DNA of 64,000 nucleotides from Halomonas campaniensis (GTDB taxonomy: Bacteria > Pseudomonadota > Gammaproteobacteria > Pseudomonadales > Halomonadaceae): assembly GCF_002211105.1 (NCBI RefSeq), contig NZ_JPUA01000012.1:44456-108455 (forward strand), written 5' to 3'. Numbering within the stretch: the first letter of the stretch is position 1; every line of letters begins with the position of its first letter. The position numbers and the translations under genes are program-made. Shown in pieces: positions 28,045-37,092 of the stretch. Below the pieces are notes generated by a model that saw nothing but the letters and a program-made list of their open reading frames with translations, made no database searches and had not been told where the DNA came from.

Positions 28045-31000
28045 TTAACTAGGTGTCCAGCGTAGATCGAGGGTCTGCGGCAGTTCCAGACTGGGCGTTT
28101 CCAGCTTGGGTACCTGATGGCCATGGCGATGACCGCTGTCACTGAAACGCCCCAGGCGGCGCGCTTCGGCTTCAAACGCATTGACCGGGAAAGTGTCGAA
28201 ATTGCGCCCTGTGGGGTGCACCACATGGTAGGTGCAACCCGCAACGGAGCGCTGGTTCCAGGTATCGATTACATCAAATACCAGCGGCGCGTGAATGGGA
28301 ATTTGCGGATGCAGCGCCGAGGGGGGCTGCCAGGCGCGGTAGCGCACCCCGGCCACCGCTTCGCCATTTCTACCGGTGGCGGAAAGGGGCACCCGGCGTC
28401 CATTGCAGGTCACTACATAACGGTCACCGCTCATGCCGCTGACTTTGACTTCCAGACGCTCAACCGAGGAGTCCACATAGCGGGCAGTGCCACCAGCCGA
28501 GGCTTCTTCGCCCAATACATGCCAGGGTTCAATAGCTTGACGCAGTTCGATATCCAGCATGGGGGTATGCAACCGGCCATGCAGCGGGAAGCGGAACTCC
28601 AGGAAGGGGGCAAACCACTCCAGGTCAAAATCAAAGCCGTGGTGGCGAAGATCCCCCAGCACGTCGTCAAGGTCACTCCATAAGTAATGGGGCAGCATCC
28701 AGCGATCCTGTAAGGCGCTGCCCCAACGCACCGGCTTTGCCCGGTAGGGCGTTTTCCAGCAGCGCGCTACTAAGGCGCGGATCAGCAGCATCTGCATCAG
28801 TCCCATGCGGGCGTGGGGTGGCATCTCAAAACCGCGTAGCTCCAATAAACCGAGGCGACCGCTGTCGCTATCCGGTGAATAGAGCTTGTCGATACAGAAC
28901 TCGGCGCGGTGGGTATTACCGGTTAGGTCAGTGAGCAGGTGGCGCAGTAAGCGATCCACCAGCCAGGGCTGCACTACTTCTCCTTCAGGCATTTGCTGTA
29001 AGGCGATTTCCAGTTCGTAAAGCGCCTCGTGGCGCGCTTCGTCTACCCGCGGCGCCTGACTGGTCGGGCCAATGAACAGGCCTGAAAACAGGTAAGAGAG
29101 GCTGGGGTGATGCTGCCAGTAGGTCACTAAACTGGCGAGTAGATCCGGACGGCGCAAAAACGGTGAGTCCTCAGGCGTCAAGCCGCCCAGGGTGACATGG
29201 TTGCCGCCGCCTGTACCGGTATGGCGGCCATCGAGCATAAATTTTTCGGTGCCCAGGCGGCTTTTCCTCGCTTCTTCATATAGCCGTTCGGTTTGGGCCA
29301 CCAGGGTTTGCCAACTGGCGGCGGGCATAATATTCACTTCGATCACGCCTGGGTCGGGGGTGATCATAAAGTTTTCCAGGCGCGGATCCCGGGGCGGCGA
29401 GTAGCCTTCTACCATGACCGGGCAAGTGAGGGCTTTGGCGCACTCCTCAATGGTGCTGATCAGGTCGAGGTAGTGCTCCAAGCTGGTCAGCGGTGGCAGA
29501 AAAATATGCAGGCGGCCATCGCGGGGCTCCACGCACAGGCTGGTATGAATAACGCCACTCTCCCGGTCGCTATCAGCCCTTGGCTGCTGTTGAACGGCTT
29601 CGCCCTCGGGGTGCGTTGAACTAGGGTGGCTCGAGCGCCCCAATCGCTCGGCATCGCTGATATGCAGCTGTTCGGCGTTGCGGCGGGCAACTTCACCATG
29701 AATATCACCCAGTTCCGGGCGTGGCGCGAACAGCGATTCAGGCTGGGGCTGCTCTTCAGGATCCGCCCAGGGCAGTGCCGAAAGGGGTAAACGCAGCCCC
29801 ATGGGGGAGTCGCCGGGCACCAGGAATAAATGGTCGCGCTTGAGTGGCCAGCGGCCGCTCTCCCAGCGGTGGGCTTGGCTGATCGAGTGGCGCAGCGGCA
29901 GGGCGTAGCCCACCACTTCATCCAGGCCTTGCTCCAACAAACGGGCTAAGCGCTGGCGTTCGGCGTCATCTTTGAGATTGGCTTCCCGTGGGTCAACATT
30001 GACCGGCAGTGACTGCTCTTTCCAGAGGTAGTAGTAGGCATCCTCGAACGCCGGAATCCAGTAGCGTTCCGCCACCCCCAAGCGTTCGCTAAGGGCCTTG
30101 GTGAAGCGTCGGGCCATCGCACTGTCAGCGTCCACTTTCGGAGCGCCTTCCATACAGGCCAGCCACTTCGGGTCTCGCCACAGTGGCACGCCATCTTTAC
30201 GCCAGTAGCAGGCAAGCGCCCAGCGGGGCAACGGTTCACCTGGGTACCACTTGCCTTGCTGTTGCTGAATAGCGCTACCGGGCGCATAGGCGGCTTGCAG
30301 GCGGGTTAGCAGCGCCTCAGCGCGCTCGCGCTTATGCTCGCCCAGCGCTTCGGTATTCCACTGCGGGCTCTCCATATCGTCAATAGACACAAAGGTAGGT
30401 TCGCCTCCCATGGTGAGGCGCACGTCTTCGTGCAGCAGCTCGGCATCCACTTCGTCGCCCAGGGCGCAAATACGCTGCCACTGCTCGTCACTATAGGGCT
30501 TGGTGACCCGCGGGTCTTCGTGGATGCGTTCCACTTCCATGGTCACATCAAAGGTCACTTCACACTTATCCGAAAAGCCGGTAATAGCCGCCGCGCTGCC
30601 AGTGGTCGGCGTGGCGGCGAGTGGAATGTGGCCTTCGCCGGCGAACAATCCCGAGGTGGGGTCGAGACCTACCCAGCCAGCGCCGGGCAGGAACACCTCG
30701 GTCCAGGCGTGCAGGTCGGTGAAGTCCACTTCGCTGCCGCTGGGCCCATCAAGGGCTTTGACGTCGGGCTTGAGTTGAATGAGGTAGCCGGAGACAAAGC
30801 GTGCGGCGAGGCCCAGGTGGCGGAAAATTTGCACTAGCAGCGAAGCGCTGTCGCGGCATGAGCCGCTGGCCAGGGCTAACGTCTCTTCGCAGCTTTGAAC
30901 GCCGGGCTCCAGGCGTACCAGGTAACCGATGTCGTCCTGGAGGCGCTGATTAAGCGCCACCAGGAAATCAACGGTGGTGGTGGGTTCGCGGGGAACGGCG

Positions 31001-31395
31001 TTAAGCCACGCCATTAGTCGCGGCCCTGATTCGGTTATTTCCAGATAGGGGCTTAGCTCCTGGCGCAGCGCTTCTGGATAGGCAAAGGGGATTTTTTGCG
31101 CAATGTCATCCAGGAAGAAATCGAAGGGGTTGATCACCGTCATCGGCGCAATTAGCTCGACGGCAATGGTTAACTCTTTGCGCGGTTCGGGGAACACTAC
31201 GCGGGCATTAAAGTTGCCAAACGGATCCTGTTGCCAGTTTAAAAAGTGGTCGTCGCCGGAGAGTTTAAGCGAGTACGCCTCGATATGGGTGCGGCAGTGG
31301 GGGGCTGGCCGCAGCCGAATAACGTGGGGCGAAAGACGCACCGGACGGTCAAAGTGGTAGGTCGTACGATGGTACAAGGCAACGCGAATGGTCAT
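28045..31395 (-). CDS. Transglutaminase/DUF2126 amidoligase fusion protein
   Basis: The 1116-residue protein has a transglutaminase N-terminal domain, a core with all three catalytic residues (Cys in ASGSCRDSASLLVQIFRHLGLAARFVSGYL, His in TDLHAWTEVFLPG, Asp in GLDPTSGLFAGEGHIPLAATP), and from about residue 320 the DUF2126 region (LTMGGEPTFVSIDDMESPQWN, GVIEVNIMPAASW, GTGGGNHVTLGGL). DUF2126 is classed as a putative glutamine-synthetase-like amidoligase. It may therefore both cut and form amide bonds on a peptide or protein. It heads the leftward operon; a sigma-54-type promoter is seen at 31462-31477. Confidence 0.93.
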   Translation of the reverse strand: MTIRVALYHRTTYHFDRPVRLSPHVIRLRPAPHCRTHIEAYSLKLSGDDHFLNWQQDPFGNFNARVVFPEPRKELTIAVELIAPMTVINPFDFFLDDIAQKIPFAYPEALRQELSPYLEITESGPRLMAWLNAVPREPTTTVDFLVALNQRLQDDIGYLVRLEPGVQSCEETLALASGSCRDSASLLVQIFRHLGLAARFVSGYLIQLKPDVKALDGPSGSEVDFTDLHAWTEVFLPGAGWVGLDPTSGLFAGEGHIPLAATPTTGSAAAITGFSDKCEVTFDVTMEVERIHEDPRVTKPYSDEQWQRICALGDEVDAELLHEDVRLTMGGEPTFVSIDDMESPQWNTEALGEHKRERAEALLTRLQAAYAPGSAIQQQQGKWYPGEPLPRWALACYWRKDGVPLWRDPKWLACMEGAPKVDADSAMARRFTKALSERLGVAERYWIPAFEDAYYYLWKEQSLPVNVDPREANLKDDAERQRLARLLEQGLDEVVGYALPLRHSISQAHRWESGRWPLKRDHLFLVPGDSPMGLRLPLSALPWADPEEQPQPESLFAPRPELGDIHGEVARRNAEQLHISDAERLGRSSHPSSTHPEGEAVQQQPRADSDRESGVIHTSLCVEPRDGRLHIFLPPLTSLEHYLDLISTIEECAKALTCPVMVEGYSPPRDPRLENFMITPDPGVIEVNIMPAASWQTLVAQTERLYEEARKSRLGTEKFMLDGRHTGTGGGNHVTLGGLTPEDSPFLRRPDLLASLVTYWQHHPSLSYLFSGLFIGPTSQAPRVDEARHEALYELEIALQQMPEGEVVQPWLVDRLLRHLLTDLTGNTHRAEFCIDKLYSPDSDSGRLGLLELRGFEMPPHARMGLMQMLLIRALVARCWKTPYRAKPVRWGSALQDRWMLPHYLWSDLDDVLGDLRHHGFDFDLEWFAPFLEFRFPLHGRLHTPMLDIELRQAIEPWHVLGEEASAGGTARYVDSSVERLEVKVSGMSGDRYVVTCNGRRVPLSATGRNGEAVAGVRYRAWQPPSALHPQIPIHAPLVFDVIDTWNQRSVAGCTYHVVHPTGRNFDTFPVNAFEAEARRLGRFSDSGHRHGHQVPKLETPSLELPQTLDLRWTPS

Positions 31396-31461
31396 GGGCC
31401 ACCCTCTAAGGAACCGTTATCAACCGGTTTGTCGGCTGGGTTAGGGAATAACCGAACGTTT

Positions 31462-31477
31462 CGCAAGTATCGTTCCA
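31462..31477 (-). promoter_or_regulatory. Sigma-54-type promoter for the DUF2126 operon
   Basis: On the reverse strand TGGAACG, four bases, then TTGCG places GG and GC exactly 10 bases apart, the invariant -24/-12 geometry. One base of each consensus element (TGGCACG, TTGCW) is changed. The predicted start is near 31451, leaving a leader of about 55 bases. Confidence 0.6.
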
Positions 31478-31539
31478 CTTTTACTTTTTTGCAGCCGCTA
31501 TCTCAACTAAGGCGTTTAACTAAAGTGGAAATCGCTTTG

Positions 31540-31580
31540 TGCACCAACTTGAAGCTGCTTATGTGCACCATGCCAGAGCG
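31540..31580. promoter_or_regulatory. Two NtrC-type half-sites shared by divergent promoters
   Basis: TGCACCA, the half-site of the NtrC box (TGCACCA-N3-TGGTGCA), occurs at 31540-31546 and 31564-31570, 24 bp apart. The right halves (TGAAGCT and CAGAGCG) are poor matches. Relative to the two predicted sigma-54 starts the sites lie about 95-135 bp upstream, a normal enhancer distance. Confidence 0.45.
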
Positions 31581-31656
31581 AAAAGGCGTTTCATGTTTCT
31601 CCCGGCTCCCTGTCAAGTAGCGTTTGGGTAAGCAAACGTTGAAATATCGCAAAAGA

Positions 31657-31672
31657 TGGTACGTATTTTGCT
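31657..31672 (+). promoter_or_regulatory. Sigma-54-type promoter for the ATP-grasp/alpha-E pair
   Basis: TGGTACG, TATT, TTGCT gives GG and GC 10 bases apart, matching the -24/-12 consensus TGGCACG-N4-TTGCW with one change. The predicted start is near 31683, about 78 bases before the ATP-grasp ATG. Confidence 0.65.
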
Positions 31673-31760
31673 GTCAATTGTTTGATTGTTTTGCGCGCGG
31701 CAGGCCTACACTGAGCATTAAGGAAGTTGCCGCTTCCACCCCAGCGCCAGGAGAGCGCCC

Positions 31761-33242
31761 ATGAGCCAAGTGAATTGGAATAACTATGCGTGTCGTGACT
31801 ATTACGATGAGCTGATGGCCGCACCCGGTCAGCCACGCGAGTCCGCGGGTGAACTCTGCAACATGTTGGCAAGGTTTAGCGCCGAGGAGTTGGCCGAGCG
31901 GAAAACCGCGGCGGAGATCGCGATTCGCACCATGGGAATTACCTTCACGGTTTACTCTGAAGGCGCAATGATCGACCGCGCCTGGCCATTTGATATTGTG
32001 CCGCGAATTATACCCGCCAGTGAGTGGCGCAAAACCGAAGCAGGCCTCAAACAGCGGGTGCAGGCGCTGAATCTATTTATTGATGACCTCTACCACGACC
32101 AAAAAGTCATTAAGGACAAAGTGCTGCCCGCCGAGGTGCTGGCGCAGTCGGTTAATTTTCGCCCCCAGTGTGTTGGCATTAATCCCCCCCACGGCGTGTG
32201 GGCCCACGTGTGCGGTTCAGACCTGGTGCGCGATGGGGATGGCACGCTGTATGTGTTGGAAGATAACTTACGCATTCCTTCCGGCGTCTCCTATATGTTG
32301 GAAAACCGTAACGTTACCAAGCGGGTACTGCCGGAGCTGTTTGCCTCTGGAAAAATTCTGCCCGTTGATGATTACGTCGCGCAGCTTTATGACATGCTCG
32401 CGGCGATGTCGCCAAGGCCGGGGGATGACCCCCAGGTAGTGGTACTGACCCCAGGGATCTACAACTCCGCCTACTTTGAGCACGCTTACCTTGCCCAGCA
32501 AATGGGTGTTGAACTAGTGCAGGGGAGTGACCTGCTAGTCGATGATGACAATGTGGTTTACATGCGCACCGTGGAAGGGCTGCGTCGGGTCGATGTTATT
32601 TACCGCCGCGTAGACGATGAGTTCCTCGACCCGGAAGCGTTTAACCCGGAATCCATGCTGGGAGTGGCGGGTTTGATGCGGGCCTGGCGGGCGGGTAAAG
32701 TCGCGCTGGCCAATGCACCCGGTGCTGGCGTGGCGGATGACAAGGTCGTTTATGCATTCGTGCCTGCGCTGATTCGCTACTATCTCGACCAGGAGCCGCT
32801 GCTGCCCAACGTACCCAGCTATCTGTGTATGTTCGAGGACGACCGACGCTATGTGCTTGATCACCTGGATGAATTGGTAGTGAAGCCGGCCAATGAGTCG
32901 GGCGGTTACGGCATGCTCATTGGCCCGCGCTCAACGAAGGAGACCCGGGAAGAGTTTGCCCGCTTGATTAAGGCGAACCCGCGCAACTACATGGCGCAGC
33001 CCACCCTGGCACTATCAACTACGCCTACGTTGGCGAATGGTTTACCACAGCCACGGCATGTGGATTTACGCCCCTTCATACTCTCTGGGCCTGAAATTCA
33101 TGTGACCACCGGGGGGCTTACTCGGGTGGCATTGATTGAGGGGTCGCTGGTGGTGAACTCCTCTCAAGGTGGCGGTAGTAAAGACACCTGGATTGTAGAA
33201 ACTGACGAAAAGGCGGCAGCGGCCGCGGTGCAAGGAGTCTAA
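31761..33242 (+). CDS. Circularly permuted type 2 ATP-grasp protein (intact)
   Basis: The 493-residue protein (COG2308, CP_ATPgrasp) has the full set of motifs: YSEGAMIDRAWPFDIVPR, LRIPSGVSYMLENRNVTKRVLPE, LTPGIYNSAYFEHAYLAQQMGVELVQGSDL, then YVLDHLDELVVKPANESGGYGM, NYMAQPTLALSTTP and the closing GGGSKDTW with Gly-rich ATP contacts. Such proteins are predicted peptide ligases that join an amino acid or amine to a carboxylate with ATP. The alpha-E gene follows after four bases, the conserved pair. Sequence upstream shows AGGAG and a sigma-54-type promoter. Confidence 0.94.
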   Translation: MSQVNWNNYACRDYYDELMAAPGQPRESAGELCNMLARFSAEELAERKTAAEIAIRTMGITFTVYSEGAMIDRAWPFDIVPRIIPASEWRKTEAGLKQRVQALNLFIDDLYHDQKVIKDKVLPAEVLAQSVNFRPQCVGINPPHGVWAHVCGSDLVRDGDGTLYVLEDNLRIPSGVSYMLENRNVTKRVLPELFASGKILPVDDYVAQLYDMLAAMSPRPGDDPQVVVLTPGIYNSAYFEHAYLAQQMGVELVQGSDLLVDDDNVVYMRTVEGLRRVDVIYRRVDDEFLDPEAFNPESMLGVAGLMRAWRAGKVALANAPGAGVADDKVVYAFVPALIRYYLDQEPLLPNVPSYLCMFEDDRRYVLDHLDELVVKPANESGGYGMLIGPRSTKETREEFARLIKANPRNYMAQPTLALSTTPTLANGLPQPRHVDLRPFILSGPEIHVTTGGLTRVALIEGSLVVNSSQGGGSKDTWIVETDEKAAAAAVQGV

Positions 33243-33246
33243 CGCC

Positions 33247-34257
33247 ATGCTGTCACGCGTTGCAGAGAACCTCTACTGGATGGCGCGCTATATTGAGCGT
33301 GCTGAAGATACCGCGCGTTTGCTGAGCGTCAACAGTCACCTTATGCTCGACTTGCCTGGTCGTCTGCCGCTCGGCTGGGCGCCGCTTATCGAAATGACCG
33401 GCAGCCTGGAAACCTTCACAGCGCGACATTCAGACTTCGAAGAGCGCAATGTGGTGCACTTTTTATGCGCCGATACCGACAACGATATTTCGATTATCTC
33501 CGCCCTTGCCAGTGCCCGTGAAAACCTGAGAACCACCCGGGATGTGGTGCCCCGGGAGATTTGGGAAGAGGTTAACCAGCTCTATCTGAGCGTGGCCGAT
33601 CATGCCGAAAATGGCGTGAGTCCACGCCGTCGGGATAGTTTTCTCAAAAGCGTTATCCGAGGCTGCCAAGCGCTGACAGGATTGATTGAAGGTACGCTAA
33701 GCCATGGCCCTGCGCGCACTTTCATTGAGCTGGGGCGTCAGTTAGAGCGGGCCGATATGACCACTCGCATTGTTGACGTGCGCTCCGCCAGCCTGCTGCC
33801 GCAAAACCCGGAAGAGCTGCTGCCGTTTGAGAACTTGCAATGGATGAGCGTGCTTAAGTCACTCACCGCCTACCAAATGTACCGTCAGCAGGTGCGTTTG
33901 CGCGTACGTGGCCCCGATGTGCTGCGCTTTTTGCTACAAGACCCGAACCTGCCTCGCTCGATTGCCTGTAGTCTGGAGACACTGGGCCATGAGCTGACGC
34001 TACTGCCGAGACAGGATCGCCCGGCGGCCACCGTTTCGCTGGTGCGTGCCGACGTGGTGGATGCCGATATTCAAGCGCTGGCCCACTCACCCAGCAAGCT
34101 GCACCTGTTTATCGACGAACTGCAGATCGGCTTTGCCGCCATCCACGATACGCTTAGCGCCACCTACTTTGTGAATGATGACAGCGTGCCCCGTGTCACT
34201 CAAACCCAGAGTCAGAGCCAAAGTCAAAGCCACGCGGGGGATAACGATAACGACTAG
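33247..34257 (+). CDS. Alpha-E domain protein
   Basis: The 336-residue all-helical protein begins MLSRVAENLYWMARYIERAEDTARLLSVN, the alpha-E (COG2307, formerly DUF403) signature, and keeps RENLRTTRDVVPREIWEEVNQLY and ELGRQLERADMTTRIVDV. Its function is unknown; it is nearly always next to the circularly permuted ATP-grasp protein and is thought to work with it. The ribosome site AAGGAG lies in the last codons of that gene. The C-terminal tail has six-base repeats encoding QSQSQSQS. Its stop overlaps that of the convergent peptidase gene by three bases. Confidence 0.93.
   Translation: MLSRVAENLYWMARYIERAEDTARLLSVNSHLMLDLPGRLPLGWAPLIEMTGSLETFTARHSDFEERNVVHFLCADTDNDISIISALASARENLRTTRDVVPREIWEEVNQLYLSVADHAENGVSPRRRDSFLKSVIRGCQALTGLIEGTLSHGPARTFIELGRQLERADMTTRIVDVRSASLLPQNPEELLPFENLQWMSVLKSLTAYQMYRQQVRLRVRGPDVLRFLLQDPNLPRSIACSLETLGHELTLLPRQDRPAATVSLVRADVVDADIQALAHSPSKLHLFIDELQIGFAAIHDTLSATYFVNDDSVPRVTQTQSQSQSQSHAGDNDND
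34204..34233 (+). repeat. Six-base tandem repeats near the alpha-E stop codon
   Basis: CAGAGT, CAGAGC, CAAAGT and CAAAGC follow one another and encode a Gln-Ser tail just before the end of the alpha-E gene. Confidence 0.7.
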
Positions 34258-35324
34258 CCGGTAACGGAATTGCGCGCTAGCGGGCTGGCGGCCTGTACGA
34301 TTTGATGCAGATAGGCCAGCTTCTCGCGCACCGCCGGGGCAAGCACTCCTGGGGCCAAATCGAGCAGGCCCATATCCCGGTTGAGTTCATTCACTGCCAT
34401 CCCTACCTGGTGAAAGGCAATCAGCATGCTCTCCAGGCTGCCGTCGTACTCAACGTGGGTAATGCCCATGTGCAGTGCGGTATCCAGCACGGCGACCATA
34501 TCCAGGTAATAGGCAAATGTTTCGGCAAAGTCCTCCCAGGGGTGCATGGTGGCGTAAGCGGAGATGAAGCGGTTAGGCCAGTCGGCGGGGGCTCCCTGTT
34601 GGTAGTAACGCTCTAACGCTTCTGCATAGCTTGGCCGGTGGTGGTTGCCAAAGACCGCCCGGCAGGCCTCTTCATCGCGATCCTTAACCAGCACATCCCA
34701 ATAGTAGTGACCGATTTCGTGGCGGAAATGACCTATCAGTGTGCGGTGGGATTCGTTCATATCAACCCGTAAGCGCTCGCGTTCAACGTCGTCGGCCTCT
34801 TTAACGTTGATGGTGATATGGCCCGCGGCATGGCCGGTATACACCTTCTCCTGCTTGGCGGTAGAGCGCCATAAGCCCTGATCGGGCAGGGCATCAGCCA
34901 TAAACGAAAAGCTTAACGGCACAGAAATGTCGTCGTCTTTGGTGCCGTGGGGAAGTTTAAGTAGATCCAGAGTATGAAATAGTCGTCGTTTTGCTGCTTC
35001 AAGTGCTGCCCAGCGTTCGCGGTGGCCTGCTACATTGAGGTCGGGTATGACTTCGTTGTAACGGCAGCAGTCGCAGAGTGTATCCGCATGCCCGCGCTCC
35101 AACACCACCATTCGGTTGCAGACATTCTCAACGGCGTAGTTGTGGCACTTCATTAGCGGCGTATCGCAACCTGGATGGGTACAACGGTAGCCGCCGTTAT
35201 CCAGGGGCTCAATGGCGGTAATATTGCTACAAGCAGGGCACCAGCCCACCTCTGACTGACAGGCGAGGCAGTGGGTGTTTTCGTAGAACAGCGGATTGCC
35301 ACAGCGGCAGTGAAAGTCCTGCAT
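34254..35324 (-). CDS. Putative zinc-binding metallopeptidase with zinc-ribbon start
   Basis: ATG 35324 gives 356 residues and has AGGGGA six bases upstream; the longer frame from 35372 lacks a ribosome site. The first 70 residues contain four CxxC-type pairs (CRCGNPLFYENTHCLACQ, WCPAC, CTHPGC), a zinc-ribbon region. The middle has the zincin motif HFRHEIGHYYWDVL (HExxH) and a downstream WEDFAETFAYYLDM, whose Glu may be the third ligand. It is convergent with the alpha-E gene, sharing its stop region. Such peptidases recur near ATP-grasp/alpha-E genes, and it may process the same substrate; that link is inference. Confidence 0.85.
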   Translation of the reverse strand: MQDFHCRCGNPLFYENTHCLACQSEVGWCPACSNITAIEPLDNGGYRCTHPGCDTPLMKCHNYAVENVCNRMVVLERGHADTLCDCCRYNEVIPDLNVAGHRERWAALEAAKRRLFHTLDLLKLPHGTKDDDISVPLSFSFMADALPDQGLWRSTAKQEKVYTGHAAGHITINVKEADDVERERLRVDMNESHRTLIGHFRHEIGHYYWDVLVKDRDEEACRAVFGNHHRPSYAEALERYYQQGAPADWPNRFISAYATMHPWEDFAETFAYYLDMVAVLDTALHMGITHVEYDGSLESMLIAFHQVGMAVNELNRDMGLLDLAPGVLAPAVREKLAYLHQIVQAASPLARNSVTG

Positions 35325-35444
35325 AGATAATCCCCTGTGTTTAAACACGTGCACTCTGATAAGCCGAAGCATAGCCAGCGCGACGCTACAATGGAAAGGC
35401 TAATTGACGTCCAGGTGTAGATTTTGTTTACTCACGAGATACTT

Positions 35445-35476
35445 AGTTGACGTTAACGTCAACTTGCTGCTATACC
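35445..35476 (+). promoter_or_regulatory. Perfect 20-bp palindrome in the mmsA promoter
   Basis: AGTTGACGTTAACGTCAACT (35445-35464) is fully self-complementary. Its TTGACG (35447-35452) lies 18 bp from TATACC (35471-35476), so the palindrome fills the space from the -35 element toward the -10, the arrangement used by MerR-family regulators. It resembles the operator described for LiuR in branched-chain amino-acid genes; this match is from memory. Confidence 0.6.
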
Positions 35477-35567
35477 CTGTGTACTTGTCTTACCGCGATG
35501 CATTTTAAAAACAGCTTTTTTAACACTCGCACCCATAACAACCACAATCATAAATAGGAGCAACGCT

Positions 35568-37067
35568 ATGTCCGTTCGCGAAATTCCCATGTATATCGAT
35601 GGTCAGCCCGTGCAGTCGCAAAGCCAGGAGTGGCGCGATGTGGTCAACCCAGCCACACAAGAGGTGGTGGCTCGCGTGCCGTTCTGTACCGCTGACGAAG
35701 TGGAGCGTGCCATCAGCAGCTCTAAAGAGGCGTTCAAGGAGTGGCGTAAAGTGCCGCTGGGTAAGCGCATGCGCATTATGCTCAAGCTGCAGGCGCTGAT
35801 TCGTGACAATACCTCGGAACTGGCGGCCTTGATTACTGAAGAGCACGGTAAAACCCTGCCCGATGCGGAAGGCGAAGTCGGTCGCGGTTTGGAAGTGGTG
35901 GAGCACGCCTGCTCGATTACCTCCCTGCAACTGGGTGAATTAGCCGAAAACGCTGCCAACGAGGTAGACGTTTACACCATGCACCAACCGCTGGGGGTCG
36001 GGGCTGGGATTACTGCCTTTAACTTCCCGATTATGTTGCCCTGCTTTATGTTCCCGCTGGCGATTGCTACCGGTAATACCTTTGTACTTAAGCCCTCCGA
36101 ACAAGATCCCAGCTCCACCATGCGGTTAGTGGAACTAGCCCACGAAGCGGGTGTGCCTGCGGGCGTACTCAACGTAGTGCACGGTGGCCCCGACGTGGCT
36201 AATCAAATTGCCGATCATCAGGATATCAAAGCGCTCTCGTTCATCGGCTCTACCCATGTGGGGTCGCTGCTCTACAACCGTGCGGCAGCAGCAGGTAAAC
36301 GCATGCAGGCGATGATGGGCGCCAAGAATCACTGTGTGGTGATGCCCGACGCTAACCGGAGTCAAGCGATCAACAACCTGCTGGGCTCAGCCTTTGGTGC
36401 TGCGGGCCAACGCTGTATGGCAAACTCGGTAGTCGTGCTGGTCGGCGAGGCACGTGAGTGGCTTAGCGATATAGTCGATGCGGCAAAAGAGATGAAGGTA
36501 GGTCCGGGTACTCAGCTTGATGCGGATCTGGGCCCGCTGGTATCGCCGGCCGCCCGTGAGCGCGTACTGCGTTTAATCGATGCGGGTGAGAAAGAGGGCG
36601 CCAAGCTGATGGTCGATGGGCGCAAGGTTCAGGTAGAGGGTTACCCCAACGGTAACTTCGTGGGGCCGACCCTATTTGCCGATGTAACCGCCGATATGAC
36701 GATTTACCGGGAAGAGATTTTTGGCCCCGTGCTGTGTGTGGTCAGTGTTGAAACCCTGGATGAGGCGATTGCCTTTATCAATGCCAACCCCAATGGTAAC
36801 GGTACCTCCATCTTTACCAACTCAGGTTGGGTCGCGCGCCGTTTTGAAACCGATATCGACGTTGGTCAAATTGGTATTAACGTGCCAATCCCAGTGCCGG
36901 TCGCTTACTTTAGTTTCACCGGTTCAAGAGCTTCAAAACTGGGTGATTTAGGGCCTAACGGTAAGCAGGCTATAGCGTTCTGGACACAAACAAAAACCGT
37001 TACGGCACGTTGGTTCGAACCAGAAAATGTTTCCAGCGGTATCAATAGCACGATTTCGCTGGGTTAA
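35568..37067 (+). CDS. mmsA: CoA-acylating methylmalonate-semialdehyde dehydrogenase
   Basis: The 499-residue protein matches MmsA throughout: [31 protein letters not shown], the NAD-binding [47 protein letters not shown], the nucleophile Cys in [17 protein letters not shown], and [34 protein letters not shown]. It converts methylmalonate semialdehyde and CoA to propionyl-CoA and CO2 in valine (and inositol) breakdown. No mmsB is next to it. The upstream palindrome suggests control by a branched-chain amino-acid regulator. Confidence 0.95.
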   Translation: MSVREIPMYIDGQPVQSQSQEWRDVVNPATQEVVARVPFCTADEVERAISSSKEAFKEWRKVPLGKRMRIMLKLQALIRDNTSELAALITEEHGKTLPDAEGEVGRGLEVVEHACSITSLQLGELAENAANEVDVYTMHQPLGVGAGITAFNFPIMLPCFMFPLAIATGNTFVLKPSEQDPSSTMRLVELAHEAGVPAGVLNVVHGGPDVANQIADHQDIKALSFIGSTHVGSLLYNRAAAAGKRMQAMMGAKNHCVVMPDANRSQAINNLLGSAFGAAGQRCMANSVVVLVGEAREWLSDIVDAAKEMKVGPGTQLDADLGPLVSPAARERVLRLIDAGEKEGAKLMVDGRKVQVEGYPNGNFVGPTLFADVTADMTIYREEIFGPVLCVVSVETLDEAIAFINANPNGNGTSIFTNSGWVARRFETDIDVGQIGINVPIPVPVAYFSFTGSRASKLGDLGPNGKQAIAFWTQTKTVTARWFEPENVSSGINSTISLG

Positions 37068-37092
37068 AGAGCCTTGCTTCCTGCATTAACAA

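Larger units (their letters stand above)
31396..31760. other. 365-bp divergent control region
   Basis: No gene is seen. From left to right it holds a leftward sigma-54-type promoter (31462-31477), two NtrC-type half-sites (31540-31580), a 6-bp inverted repeat CGTTTG/CAAACG (31621-31638), a rightward sigma-54-type promoter (31657-31672) and the ribosome site AGGAG before the ATP-grasp gene. Confidence 0.6.

Noticed and set aside
30334..30837. 167-residue plus-strand frame within the DUF2126 gene
   Set aside because: It is antisense to a conserved protein with catalytic motifs and shows no domain of its own.
24670..35324. Anbu proteasome-like peptidase expected near ATP-grasp/alpha-E genes
   Set aside because: No N-terminal nucleophile hydrolase sequence was found in any frame of this region.
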